Below, piece after piece: positions 1-12,200 of a stretch of 64,000 bases of DNA. The notes beneath the pieces are model-generated. The model saw only the letters and a program-made list of their open reading frames with translations. It searched no databases and had not been told where the DNA came from. Every line of letters begins with the position of its first letter. Position 1 is the stretch's first letter. A program made the translations under genes and the position numbers. Origin of the DNA: Nemertoderma westbladi (taxonomy: Eukaryota > Xenacoelomorpha > Nemertodermatida > Nemertodermatidae); NCBI GenBank assembly GCA_032718475.1, contig JAUCBJ010008553.1:29319-93318 (forward strand). Direction: 5' to 3'.

Positions 1-1064
1 TTTAGGTTTTCTGGGGCGCTGATTCTAATGGAATACATTTCTAATAGGCAAGATCATTGCTAATCGTATTTTTCGGCGTAGTATGGCAAATTGTGGTGCT
101 AGCACCAAATTTCGTACCTGTTTTTATTGATTCCATCAGATTCAGGACCCTCATAAACACGGATAACGCAAGAAACAAGATGATACTATCTATTGATCGA
201 ATTTGCTTCTTTTTAAAAATTTGGTGCTAGCACACAAATCCCCGAAAAATACAAGTTTGAGAATTCTTATGGAATTTTTACTTATTCCATTGAATTCAGA
301 ACCCCCACAAACCCGTAAAACGCAAGTGACAACCTTACACATACACAATAGTGTCATCAGTTGTCTAGATATATAATTATGTATTCCATCGAAGTCAGAA
401 CCCCTATAAACCTCTAAAATGCGAGAAATAATTTGTCACAATCAATTGAACTATTGAATGATTTTCTAAATTTCGTGGTGGCACCAAATTTTGCCCACCG
501 CACCGAAACATACAAGTTTGATGTGCCTAGTGCGAATCTTATATATTCCATCGAAACGAGAACCCTAAAATCCCCTATTGCGCAAAAAACAGGTTCAAAC
601 AATCACTTTACAAAATTGAAATATTTCAAAATTTGGCGCTGGTACTAAAATTTGGCACCCGCCGAAAAAAAAAGGTTTGAAATTTCTAGCACATTTTATA
701 TGAATTCCATCTATAGCGAACATCAAAAAAACCGGTGTAAATCAAGAATATATCTTGCAAATCGTATTTCATGAAATATAATTTTCAAAAAAACGTCTCA
801 AAGTAGAGCCAAAAGTAGGGATAAAAAATGGTGCTATATAACTCGAAAAGTTCCCAATATTTTTAAAAACTGTTTTCACTATTAGGAAGACAATACGGTA
901 GATTTTTAGGAAAAGTCATAAAATTTCAGATTTCCAGCTCCGTTTGTTTAGAGTTATAACAATAAAAACCACATGGGTGGAGGGGGGGGGGGGGGGGGGG
1001 GGGGTGGGGGGGGGGGGGGGTGTCATATTGACTTCCACAGCCACACCCCCTGGGTTTAATAGGG
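1..1064 (-). mobile_element. TTAA-flanked MITE, family B, copy B1 (left part outside window)
   Basis: The right end reads ...TTTAATAGGG followed by TTAA (1065-1068), the inverse of the left end of the complete copy at 47836-49355. Next to the end are a GTCATATTGAC dyad and a ~60-nt G tract (979-1020). The interior has diverged modules centred on GGTGCTAGCACC-like palindromes (about 95, 223, 477, 635), with some modules deleted. TTAA target sites and termini starting CCC are known hallmarks of piggyBac-superfamily elements. No transposase is present, so the copy is non-autonomous. The ORFs at 414-648 are chance frames inside it. Confidence 0.75.
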
Positions 1065-1094
1065 TTAAACATCTTTTAAATATACTGTGACATT

Positions 1095-1295
1095 TTTTAA
1101 TCAAACTGGAACACTTCATTAAAATGGTACTTATTTACTTATACAGTATTTACTAATTACTTTTACTTATAACTTTTAATTAAACTGGAATACCATTTAA
1201 TTAAGCTGACACACCTTATAATTAAACTGGCCTATCTTATATGTAATTAAACTGGCACACATATTAATCAAACTGGCACAAAATTAATTATGGTT
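1095..1295. repeat. degenerate short repeat, TAATTAAACTGGCACAC-like, about 6 copies
   Basis: Six diverged copies of TAAT(T/C)AAACTGG followed by A/C-rich sequence lie within 200 bp just right of MITE B1. Spacing is irregular. There is no coding signal. Confidence 0.5.
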
Positions 1296-1384
1296 TTATG
1301 GGAACAATTAATATACACAAAAAAAATTTAAGTTTTCAAATTTCCTGAGCAGCAAGCAAACATTTTCCGTGACTTCATTCCTGA

Positions 1385-1800
1385 TATTCAAATTTGGCGA
1401 TGTTGTTCCTGTCTGTAAGCCTGTCAGTCTGTCCGTCAAAATATAACCGACAGCCTGACAGCCAAACAGACAATTTGGAAGTCATCAAATGTTAAAATTG
1501 ACACTCGAAATTGATTCTGCGACCCTGGAAACCACAAGAGCTAAACCTTTAGCTTGGAGATCTGCCCTTTCCTTACATTTCACGGACAGATTGTCGGATA
1601 GTCAGAAAGACCGTCAGACAGACAAACAGACTAAATAGATTTCATTAAAAGTGAAAACTGACCTTAAAAATGAAATCAGCGACCAGGAAAACCCCCATAG
1701 CTAAAATCTTAGCATGGATTTGTGCTTTCGTGTTGCTAGATGTATATTGACAGACATTATCACATATTAAAACAGACAGTTTTTGCGCGGGAAGGTTTAT
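1385..1800 (+). repeat. dispersed repeat R1 (inverted partner at 59030-59480)
   Basis: It contains CTGTCTGTC/GACAGAC-rich stretches and two diverged modules, each with GCGACC(A/C)(G/T)GGAAA...AGCTAAA...TTAGC(A/T)TGGA. They begin near 1517 and 1678, a period of about 161 bp. The reverse complement is at 59030-59480 with the same module order. No coding potential is seen, so it is probably a non-autonomous element or satellite-like repeat. Confidence 0.7.
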
Positions 1801-2323
1801 ACTTCAAAGGCAATAATCCTGGAATTACATTTTTTCACACAAAACACACTACTCCTCCGCCATTTCTTAACCTTTTTTTTGTGATTTTTGATTTTTATGA
1901 AAGGAAATTAAATAAGCTTTAATATTCTTCGGCCACTTTTTTTAATTTCACAATATTTCCGCGTCTTTTTCACGAAAAAACATAAAAAACATGGATTTTT
2001 TCAATTTTTAAAAATGTTGAGTTTTTTTTCACAAAATTACCAATTATCAGAAATAGAAAATGAAAATAAAAAAGTGGGCGAAGAACATGATGAAATTTAA
2101 CATGCTAGTTCCAAAAAATGTGGTATCGAAAAATGAAGATGGGAAATAACGGAGAAGTTAGTCTTTTTAGCGAAATTTTTTAAATCTTACCCCAGCCGCT
2201 AGGGGGCTCTAAAAAATTTTTTTTCAAATATTGATTTACTTTAGTTAATTCTCTTATTCGATGGTATATAGTTTTCTTCGCATTTTCAACCGAATTGTAG
2301 ATAAACAAATGAGAAAAACACTA

Positions 2324-2370
2324 GGGGGGGGGGGGGGGGGTGGTTAACTGATTAGCCCCCCCCCCCCCCC
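2324..2370. other. G17 / C15 homopolymer hairpin
   Basis: A run of 17 G (2324-2340), a 15-nt spacer, and a run of 15 C (2356-2370). On one strand this can form a perfect G:C stem; each strand also has a G tract able to form G-quadruplexes. Around it (1800-3030) I see no gene. This is AT-rich DNA with a more GC-rich patch at about 2500-2760. Confidence 0.8.
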
Positions 2371-2975
2371 TTAATATTACCAATTAATACCTGTAATATT
2401 CTTACCGATTTTATCACATGTAAAGAAAGCATGTGCTTTCGATGTGCTAAATAAAAATTATAGAAACAATTGTTTATACGGGTTTAGAAAAAAGCTCACC
2501 AGTGGCCAACCCTGGCCATATAATTAATGCGTGTCAGAACAGAAAGAACAGCAGTGTCTATGAGCCGTGCGGATCGTATCTGAACTCAGATCAGGTTCTA
2601 GAGCATCCTTCACACACTTTCTCCTTCACACCTTCACATGGAACTTCATGTCTCTTCCGTGTAGAAAAATTTGCGCGCGCGACATGGAAGTTTTGCCAGC
2701 GCTGTCCGTTATGGGCTTCCGTATAGAGTGTCTCCACAGTCGCACGTTATTCTAACCAAAATTAAAACTTGAAGTTTTAATAACGAGCAGAAGTACTGTT
2801 AATATTGACACAACGTATTGACAATTAAATTATAATATAATAAAAATTAAATTAAACGCACTGCAACACCAAAGATATTTTTAAACAAGCCCTATTATTT
2901 TTTCATATTTTGTAATAATACTGAATATTAGTATTACACGCATTGGCTCCATAATGCATTAATAATTCAAACGCT

Positions 2976-2981
2976 TTTATT
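2976..2981 (-). terminator. candidate polyadenylation signal of the FMN reductase gene
   Basis: AATAAA on the minus strand, 50 nt downstream of the stop codon at 3031-3033. A second AATAAA overlaps the last codons of the gene (about 3037-3042). Which one is used cannot be told from sequence. Confidence 0.45.
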
Positions 2982-3030
2982 CGGTGTAAACAATTATTCC
3001 CGTGTAATGTATCATTTACAAATTCCTATG

Positions 3031-3265
3031 TTACAGTGCTTTATTTGGTGGGGGGCACCTGCCCCTGTGGCACTTGAGACCCCTGGCGTACCATTCGATT
3101 TGGTCCAATAATCTCCTAGCGTTGGATTCGTAACGTATCTTCCATTTTCCGTCAACCGGTTCTCCGTCTGTATTCAAGGAGTCCTGGACACTGGGACAGC
3201 CCATTATCTCGGACACAGAGAGACATCCATGGTGGCCTGTGAGCGCTCGCATCTGCATCGCTGCC
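3031..3265 (-). CDS. FMN reductase exon 4 and stop
   Basis: The acceptor is TGTATTTCAG|G. It encodes AAMQMRALTG..., a conserved LSVSEIMGCPSVQDSL segment and the final helix. It ends ...PPPNKAL with TAA at 3031-3033. The overlapping plus-strand ORF at 3239-3511 is an antisense shadow. Confidence 0.92.
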
Positions 3266-6200
3266 CTGAAATACAATTTGTTTTCGTTTCTTAGTTTTGA
3301 GCATACTGTAATTGGTGTCGCCAATCCGAAATATTTATCGAACACAAATAACATGTTTCGCTTCGAAAACGACAAACGTTATTCTAAAGTTATACATTTA
3401 TGTAGCAAAGTATCTCACCTAATTCTATACCAGGCCTTCGCACAATACGATATTAGGCAGCATAATAATTATAGGACGTGTATAATGTATCAGTTTATAA
3501 CTCTCCAGTAGAGGCGAATAACATATTACATTACAGATATGGAGCTGTGCATTCATTAGCAAAGTAAATAGACTACAGTTACCGTTCTAGGCAACTAAAA
3601 ACAACGAAGCTGAACCTGAATTGTTTTTCCGTCACCATGGTTACTTGTATAAATATTATTCCCAATATTATTATTATAATTATTCAATTAGGCCTCTGCA
3701 ACAGCTACCTGCCATATTGAGCTCTCTACCTAGAGCATGACAGAAAGTTGAATCTATAGGGCCTACAGCTGTAATATATGTTTGTTCCGAGTCCCGTAAA
3801 TACATACAATAGTTTGCACCATACGGATAAATATATTGACTACTAGCTAGACCAAGACAAACCAGTGCCGATTCAAACAACTGCAAACGTTTAATATTTG
3901 GCTAAATTCTTACTGTGTGGGTAAAATAATGCGATAAAATATGATTGATCTGTAAAATTCTATTATGAAATTTGAGTAATTATTACTACAATGACAATTA
4001 TGTTTTATATGCAGTTTTTAATAATGAATGAATGAATGAATGAATGAATGAATGAATGAAACACAATTCTGAAACACTCGTATCAGTTCTGTAATACGTT
4101 CTTTATATTATTTAGAATGATACAATCTCAATTATTCAAAAAAGTGAAAAGGAAATATACAAATCGTATTTGAGACTCAAGCGGTTCATATACATAAATA
4201 CCGGTAAATTAATGTTCAGAATACCTCATCGGTACATTTACTTTTGAGACGCATTTTTATTTATTTACATAATTTCTTACCGGTATATAATACCGGTATG
4301 AGCGCTATTTAAAATGTAAAATGTTCTGTAAATAAATCACGTACGAACCTCATTCCGCCAAATATTCCACTGGAATAACAAACAATCCCACTGGGTTTGT
4401 AAGTCCATCCCTCCATTCCGAAATGGTCGACTAAGTTTTTCATAGCGGAAGGAATACAATGGTTGTATTCGCCACAAATAAAAATAAAAGCGTCGCAGGA
4501 CTTTATTTCGTCGTTGATTTTGACCAGCCAAGAAGGTGCTTCCGATATATCCCTACAAAGAATAGGGAGTAAAGAGGTTGTTATTATTATTATTATTATC
4601 GTACATGAAACAATAACCTTACAATTATTGCACAGTACATACCTAACTACAGACACTCTAGCACAAAAAAAAGAAAAATAATTAAAGTAAGTAGAACAAT
4701 AATAATAAACAACAATAAGGTTATTCATTTTATTACCGAGAGCGAGAGTTTTTGTACTGGATATGTACATCTCTGTATGCCAATATATATGACTATATAT
4801 ATGTACTCTACAGACTTAACTTTCCAATTTAAACAGGGATTAAATATAATATATGTATGTTCCTTACGTATGAATACTCACTCCATAGCGAAAAATATTA
4901 ACTGATCCTAATGGGCCACGAAGACCTGTCACGAAGACCTGTCACGGAGACCTGTCACGAAGACCTGTCACGGAGACCCGTCACGGAGATCCGCCACGAA
5001 GACCTGTCACGAAGACCTGTCACGGAGACCTGTCACGGAGAGTTGTCACGGAGAGTTGTCACGGAGACCCGTCACGAAGACCTGTCACGAAGACGTGTCA
5101 CGGTGACATGTCACGGAGACCTGTCACGGAGACCCGTCACGAACACTTGTCTCGAAGACGTGTCACGATGACCTGTCACGGATACCTGTCACGGAGACCT
5201 GTCACGGAGAACCGTCACGAAGACCTGTCACGAAGACGTGTCACGATGACCTGTCACGGGGACCTGTCACGGAGACCCGTCACGAAGACCTGTCGCGGAG
5301 ACCTGTCACGGAGACCTGTTACGGAGACCTGTCACGGAGACCCGTCACGAAGACCTGTCTCGAAGACGTGTCACGATGACCTGTTACTCCGGTCAGGTAC
5401 TGCTGTACTTCCTTTTGAGTGACTGATAAAAACATTAGATAGCTCACTCCATAGCGAATAGATTATCCATCCGTCTTGGTAGCTCCATAACCTAGGTAAC
5501 GGTTCGAGCACCATTAGGGTCGGTTGATTGATGTATTTAATCCACCGTCACTACAACCCACAACAATTTATTTAATAAGATGATTATTAAGAGATTATTT
5601 AATAAAATGGCTGTACGATAATGTATCATAGCCAGGTAGTGGTCCAAATTGACCGCAAGTGAAATTAAAAAATGTTCTAGGTACGCCCCCTAGCTGAATT
5701 ATAACATTAGATGTTAGAATTAACTTTAGTTGAGAAATTCGGAAGTTTCCTTACGTGTAATGGTGAAGCGGTTTCGTGAGAACGGGAAAGTCTATTTCTT
5801 CCGGGTCGCAAACATAAACTTCTAAATTTCGTTTCTTTAGTTGAGCTTCGATAAATCTGCTAACTCTAAAATGTAATACAGAAATAAATAAGTTAATGAA
5901 TATTATGTAATACCTACCTGTCTTGTATGATAAAACGATATTATAAGTCTTGTATGAAAATATTTAGAAATAATATTGTAGATATACATACACTTATTTT
6001 TTAATATTGTATATTGACGGGAACTCAGCCCATTTTACATACTGTAGATATATTATACATACATATAGCACAATAATTGTAATTGATTAGAAACATTACG
6101 TAATATCATACATATACGTCCTGTTGTTAATGGCTGCCAATGGGGATGATACAAGTTTAGGTTAGTTATTCTAGCAGTGTTTATTCATCCCTTAGGACAG

Positions 6201-9200
6201 TAACTACCCGTTTTAGTTAAAAAAAAGTGATCTGGAGTTTGGCTTAGAGAGGGGAATGTAGAATTCAACCAATCAGCGATGAGCTTTTTTTCAGAGAAAG
6301 CAGGCTGCTCCAATCAGAGTTTATTTCCCTTTCAAGCTTTTCACTGTAATAATCTACTTTGTAAATAAATAAATAACATTGACTGAAAAGTGAAAAGTGA
6401 AAACCAAGTATTCTTCATATTATTGGTGAAAATTTCGTAAATATAATAATGGGAATGATGATTGTTCATGTACTAGCATACTGGTGGGTTATTGTGGTAA
6501 TTCTGCAATAATGAAGCAATGCAATGCTGCATTCAAAACAAGATTCGCCGGGACTCTCGGTATGAGTGCAAACAGTGCATTGGGAGTCCAGGGTTCTCTG
6601 CCTTGGTAAATGCTTTGCCGATTATCATAAATAGATCATATCATAGTAATAGTTCGATTATAACGGTACCATAAATAGACCATGAAACATAATATATACG
6701 ATATAGTTCAGAAAAATAAATATTTTTTTCGGGGGTGTAACAGGAGTGGATGAGTAAACGGGGGTGTAACAGGAGTGGAGGAGTAAAGGGGGTGTAACAG
6801 GAGTGGATGAGTATACGGGGGTGTAACAGGAGTGGAGGAGTAAACGGGGGTGTAACAGGAGTGGAGGAGTATACGGGGGTGTAACGGGAGTGGATGAGTA
6901 AACGTGAGTGTAACGGGAGTGGATGAGTAAACGGGGGTGTAACAGTAGTGGATGAGTAAACGGGGGTGTAACAGGAGTGGATGAGTAAACGTGGGTGTAA
7001 CAGGAGTGGATGAGTAAAGGGGGGTGTAACAGTAGTGGATGAGTAAACGGGGGTGTAACAGGAGTGGATGAGTAAACGGGGGTGTAACAGGAGTGGATGA
7101 GTATACGGGGGTGTAACAGGAGTGGATGAGTATACGGGGGTGTAACAGGAGTGGATGAGTATACGGGGGTGTAACAGGAGTGGATGAGTAAAGGGGGTGT
7201 AACAGGAGTGGATGAGTAAAGGGGGTGTAACAGGAGTGGATGAGTATACGGGGGTGTAACAGGAGTGGATGAGTATACGGGGGTGTAACAGGAGTGGATG
7301 AGTAAAGGGGGGTGTAACAGGAGTGGATGAGTATACGGGGGTGTAACAGGAGTGGATGAGTATACGGGGGTGTAACAGGAGTGGATGAGTATACGGGGGT
7401 GTAACAGGAGTGGATGAGTAAAGGGGGGTGTAACAGGAGTGGATGAGTATACGGGGGTGTAACAGGAGTGGATGAGTATACGGGGGTGTAACAGGAGTGG
7501 ATGAGTAAAGGGGGTGTAACAGGAGTGGATGAGTAAAGGGGGTGTAACAGGAGTGGATGAGTATACGGGGGTGTAACAGGAGTGGATGAGTAAAGGGGGT
7601 GTAACAGGAGTGGATGAGTAAAGGGGGGTGTAACAGTAGTGGATGAGTAAACGGGGGTGTAACAGGAGTGGATGAGTAAACGGGGGTGTAACAGGAGTGG
7701 ATGAGTATACGGGGGTGTAACAGTAGTGAATGAGTATACGGGGGTGTAACAGGAGTGGATGAGTATACGGGGGTGTAACAGGAGTGGATGAGTATACGGG
7801 GGTGTAACAGGAGTGGAGGAGTAAAGGGGGTGTAACAGGAGTGGATGAGTAAACGGGTGTGTAACAGGAGTGGATGAGTAAACGTGGGTGTAACGGGAGT
7901 GGATGAGTAAAGGGGGTGTAACAGTAGTGGATGAGTAAACGGGGGTGTAACAGGAGTGGATGAGTAAAGGGGGTGTAACAGTAGTGGATGAGTAAACGGG
8001 GGTGTAACAGGAGTGGATGAGTAAACGGGGGTGTAATAGTAGTGGATGAGTAAAGGGGGTGTAATAGTAGTGGATGAGTATACGGGGGTGTAACAGTAGT
8101 GGATGAGTAAAGGGGGTGTAACAGGAGTGGATGAGTAAAGGGGGTGTAACAGGAGTGGATGAGTATACGGGGGTGTAACAGGAGTGGATGAGTAAAGGGG
8201 GTGTAACAGGAGTGGATGAGTAAAGGGGGGTGTAACAGTAGTGGATGAGTAAACGGGGGTGTAACAGGAGTGGATGAGTAAACGGGGGTGTAACAGGAGT
8301 GGATGAGTATACGGGGGTGTAACAGTAGTGGATGAGTATACGGGGGTGTAACAGGAGTGGATGAGTATACGGGGGTGTAACAGGAGTGGATGAGTATACG
8401 GGGGTGTAACAGGAGTGGATGAGTAAAGGGGGTGTAACAGTAGTGGATGAGTAAACGGGGGTGTAACAGGAGTGGATGAGTAAACGGGGGTGTAACAGGA
8501 GTGGATGAGTATACGGGGGTGTAACAGTAGTGGATGAGTATACGGGGGTGTAACAGGAGTGGATGAGTATACGGGGGTGTAACAGGAGTGGATGAGTAAA
8601 GGGGGTGTAACAGTAGTGGATGAGTAAACGGGGGTGTAACAGGAGTGGATGAGTAAAGGGGGTGTAACAGTAGTGGATGAGTATACGGGGGTGTAACAGG
8701 AGTGGATGAGTAAAGGGGGTGTAACAGTAGTGGATGAGTAAAGGGGGTGTAACAGTAGTGGATGAGTATACGGGGGTGTAACAGTAGTGGATGAGTAAAG
8801 GGGGTGTAACAGTAGTGGATGAGTATACGGGGGTGTAACAGGAGTGGATGAGAAAAGGGGGTGTAACAGGAGTGGATGAGTAAACGGGGGTGTAACAGGA
8901 GTGGATGAGTAAAGGGGGTGTAACAGTAGTGGATGAGTAAAGGGGGTGTAACAGTAGTGGATGAGTATACGGGGGTGTAACAGTAGTGGATGAGTAAAGG
9001 GGGTGTAACAGGAGTGGATGAGTATACGGGGGTGTAACAGTAGTGGATGAGTAAAGGGGGTGTAACAGTAGTGGATGAGTATACGGGGGTGTAACAGTAG
9101 TGGATGAGTAAAGGGGGTGTAACAGGAGTGGATGAGTAAAGGGGGTGTAACAGGAGTGGATGAGAAAAGGGGGTGTAACAGGAGTGGATGAGTAAACGGG

Positions 9201-12200
9201 GGTGTAACAGGAGTGGATGAGTATACGGGGGTGTAACAGGAGTGGATGAGAAAAGGGGGTGTAACAGGAGTGGATGAGTAAACGGGGGTGTAACAGGAGT
9301 GGATGAGTATACGGGGGTGTAACAGGAGTGGATGAGTAAAGGGGGTGTAACAGGAGTGGATGAGTAAAGGGGGTGTAACAGGAGTGGATGAGTATACGGG
9401 GGTGTAACAGTAGTGGATGAGTATACGGGGGTGTAACAGTAGTGGATGAGTAAAGGGGGTGTAACAGTAGTGGATGAGTATACGGGGGTGTAACAGTAGT
9501 GGATGAGTAAAGGGGGTGTAACAGGAGTGGATGAGAAAAGGGGGTGTAACAGGAGTGGATGAGTAAACGGGGGTGTAACAGGAGTGGATGAGTATACGGG
9601 GGTGTAACAGGAGTGGATGAGAAAAGGGGGTGTAACAGGAGTGGATGAGTAAACGGGGGTGTAACAGGAGTGGATGAGTATACGGGGGTGTAACAGGAGT
9701 GGATGAGTAAAGGGGGTGTAACAGGAGTGGATGAGTAAAGGGGGTGTAACAGGAGTGGATGAGTATACGGGGGTGTAACAGTAGTGGATGAGTAAACGGG
9801 GGTGTAACAGGAGTGGATGAGTAAAGGGGGTGTAACAGGAGTGGATGAGTATACGGGGGTGTAACAGTAGTGGATGAGTAAACGGGGGTGTAACAGGAGT
9901 GGATGAGTAAAGGGGGTGTAACAGGAGTGGATGAGTATACGGGGGTGTAACAGGAGTGGATGAGTAAAGGGGGTGTAACAGGAGTGGATGAGTAAAGGGG
10001 GTGTAACAGGAGTGGATGAGTATACGGGGGTGTAACAGTAGTGGATGAGTAAACGGGGGTGTAACAGGAGTGGATGAGTAAAGGGGGTGTAACAGGAGTG
10101 GATGAGTATACGGGGGTGTAACAGGAGTGGATGAGTAAAGGGGGTGTAACAGGAGTGGATGAGTATACGGGGGTGTAACAGTAGTGGATGAGTAAACGGG
10201 GGTGTAACAGGAGTGGATGAGTAAAGGGGGTGTAACAGGAGTGGATGAGTATACGGGGGTGTAACAGTAGTGGATGAGTAAACGGGGGTGTAACAGGAGT
10301 GGATGAGAAAAGGGGGTGTAACAGGAGTGGATGAGTAAACGGGGGTGTAACAGGAGTGGATGAGTATACGGGGGTGTAACAGTAATAAGCAGATAGTGAT
10401 TGTAATAATATTCAAGGGGATTTTGTAGCGGGAAAAGCCGGTCTTCGACACGCAACACTATCAATTCTAAGCCGCCTGAGAGCGTGCCATGCTGAGGACG
10501 TGAGAAATCATTTACAGGTGTAGCAGGAATTTTTGATGAAATTCTGTGGGAGGAACAGAACACCATCATTTTCATAATTTACATTATCTTACTTAACATA
10601 ATTTAGACTATTGCACTCCATGAACCCTAGCAGTTAATGAGTCCATTCTCGAGCTCCACCATTTGTAGGCTGATATAAAAAATAGAGGAATATAAAAAAT
10701 ACCATTCTTATTCGTAATTGTGGTTGATTATGTTCTACGCATGCCATTTGACCATTTAATAAAGATGGGGTGATGGTAACACCCCCTACTGGCACAAGAA
10801 GTAGAGGAAATCCAACAAAGTACCTTACTATACTGATCTAGACTTTGCGGATGACTTAGAGGTACTGTCAGAATCACTAGAGGGAGCCAAAAGGCTCCTC
10901 TGCTCATTGGATCAGGTTGTGTCTAGTTTTGTTCCTTTTGTAAACTCCAAGAAGACCCAAATTATGACAGTGAACCTTGACAGCCCGGATGTCTGATCGT
11001 AAAGGGCATAAGCTCCAGGAATAGCATGTTTGAGAATGTGGATGACTTCTACCGCTTGGGATCATCGATTCGGAAGTCAGGTGAAGACCTTCGGATACGT
11101 AAGGGGAAGGCATGGGCAGTATTAAATAGTCTGTGCAGGATTTGTATGTCCCATAGAATAAAACGGAACCTTAACCCTATTACCACTGGGGGGGGGGGCG
11201 AATCGGCCCTTTCCTAGTTTTTAATTGCTGTATCTATGCAATCACCTTATGTACCTCCCAATTTTTTAGGAGAATTAGTCAAATTTAATGGCGCATCTTT
11301 TGCAAAAAACGGCGTTGCAATTAGATTTTAACTTTTCGATGTGGGTGCCACCTCAAAATTTTGTCCCCAGCAGAAATTTTATGAAATTTTCGAATTTTCA
11401 AGGTCTTTTATAAGTTAGTAATTCTTATGTTGGGGCTTTTTTTTATTGATTCTGATTTGTAAGGAGCACTCTACTACTCTATATAAGTATGTAAGGGAAG
11501 TGGTACGTCATTTTTGGTGCACTAAAATTAGGGCGTGGCACTTCAAATTTTCAAAATTTCAATATTCGTTAAATACTCCGAAGTTTAGATTTCAATGCGT
11601 TTTTATGGGTTTTCTGGCATGCTTAATCGATTGAAAGTAACATATAGATATAACAATTCTTAGTGGTACATCATTTTTGGTGCACCAAAATTAGGGCGTG
11701 GCAAGTAGGCATACTTCAAATTTTCAAAATTACGATATTCAGAAAATACCACAAGGTTTTCATTTCAACCCATTTTTATAGGTTATCTGGACCGCTGAAT
11801 CGATTGAAAGTAATATTGAAGCCTCAAGTCTTAGTGTTACGTCATTATTGATACACTACAATTAGGGCGTGGTACTTTTTCAAAATTTGCATAAGTGCCA
11901 CTCCCTAATTTTGGTGCACCAAAAATGCCAAACCACTACGTCTTCAGGCTTCTATAATACTTTCAATTGATTCAGCGGTCCAGAAAACCTATAAATGTGC
12001 GTTGAAATCTCAACTTTGGTTTATTTTCCGAATCTCGTATTTTTCAATATGAAGTGCCACACTTTAATTTTGGTGCTCTAAAAAGGACGATCCACTAAGT
12101 CTTCAGGCTTCGATAATATTTTCAATCGATTCAGCGGTCCAGAAAACCTTTAAAAACGCGTTGAAATCAAAAGATGGGGGTATTTTCCGAATATCGCATT

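Noticed and set aside
3239-3511. Plus-strand 90-aa ORF
   Set aside because: Antisense to FMN reductase exon 4; no features of its own.
5487-5530. tRNA-derived SINE (B-box-like GGTTCGAGCAC)
   Set aside because: Only one box is convincing, with no good A box at the right distance and no tRNA-like fold.
6658-10575. Very long minus-strand ORFs (1305 and 1247 aa) with HPLLLHPRILIHSCYTP repeats
   Set aside because: They lie wholly in the 28/29-bp minisatellite, two frames are open at once, and the repeat simply lacks TTA, CTA and TCA. The array sits in an intron.
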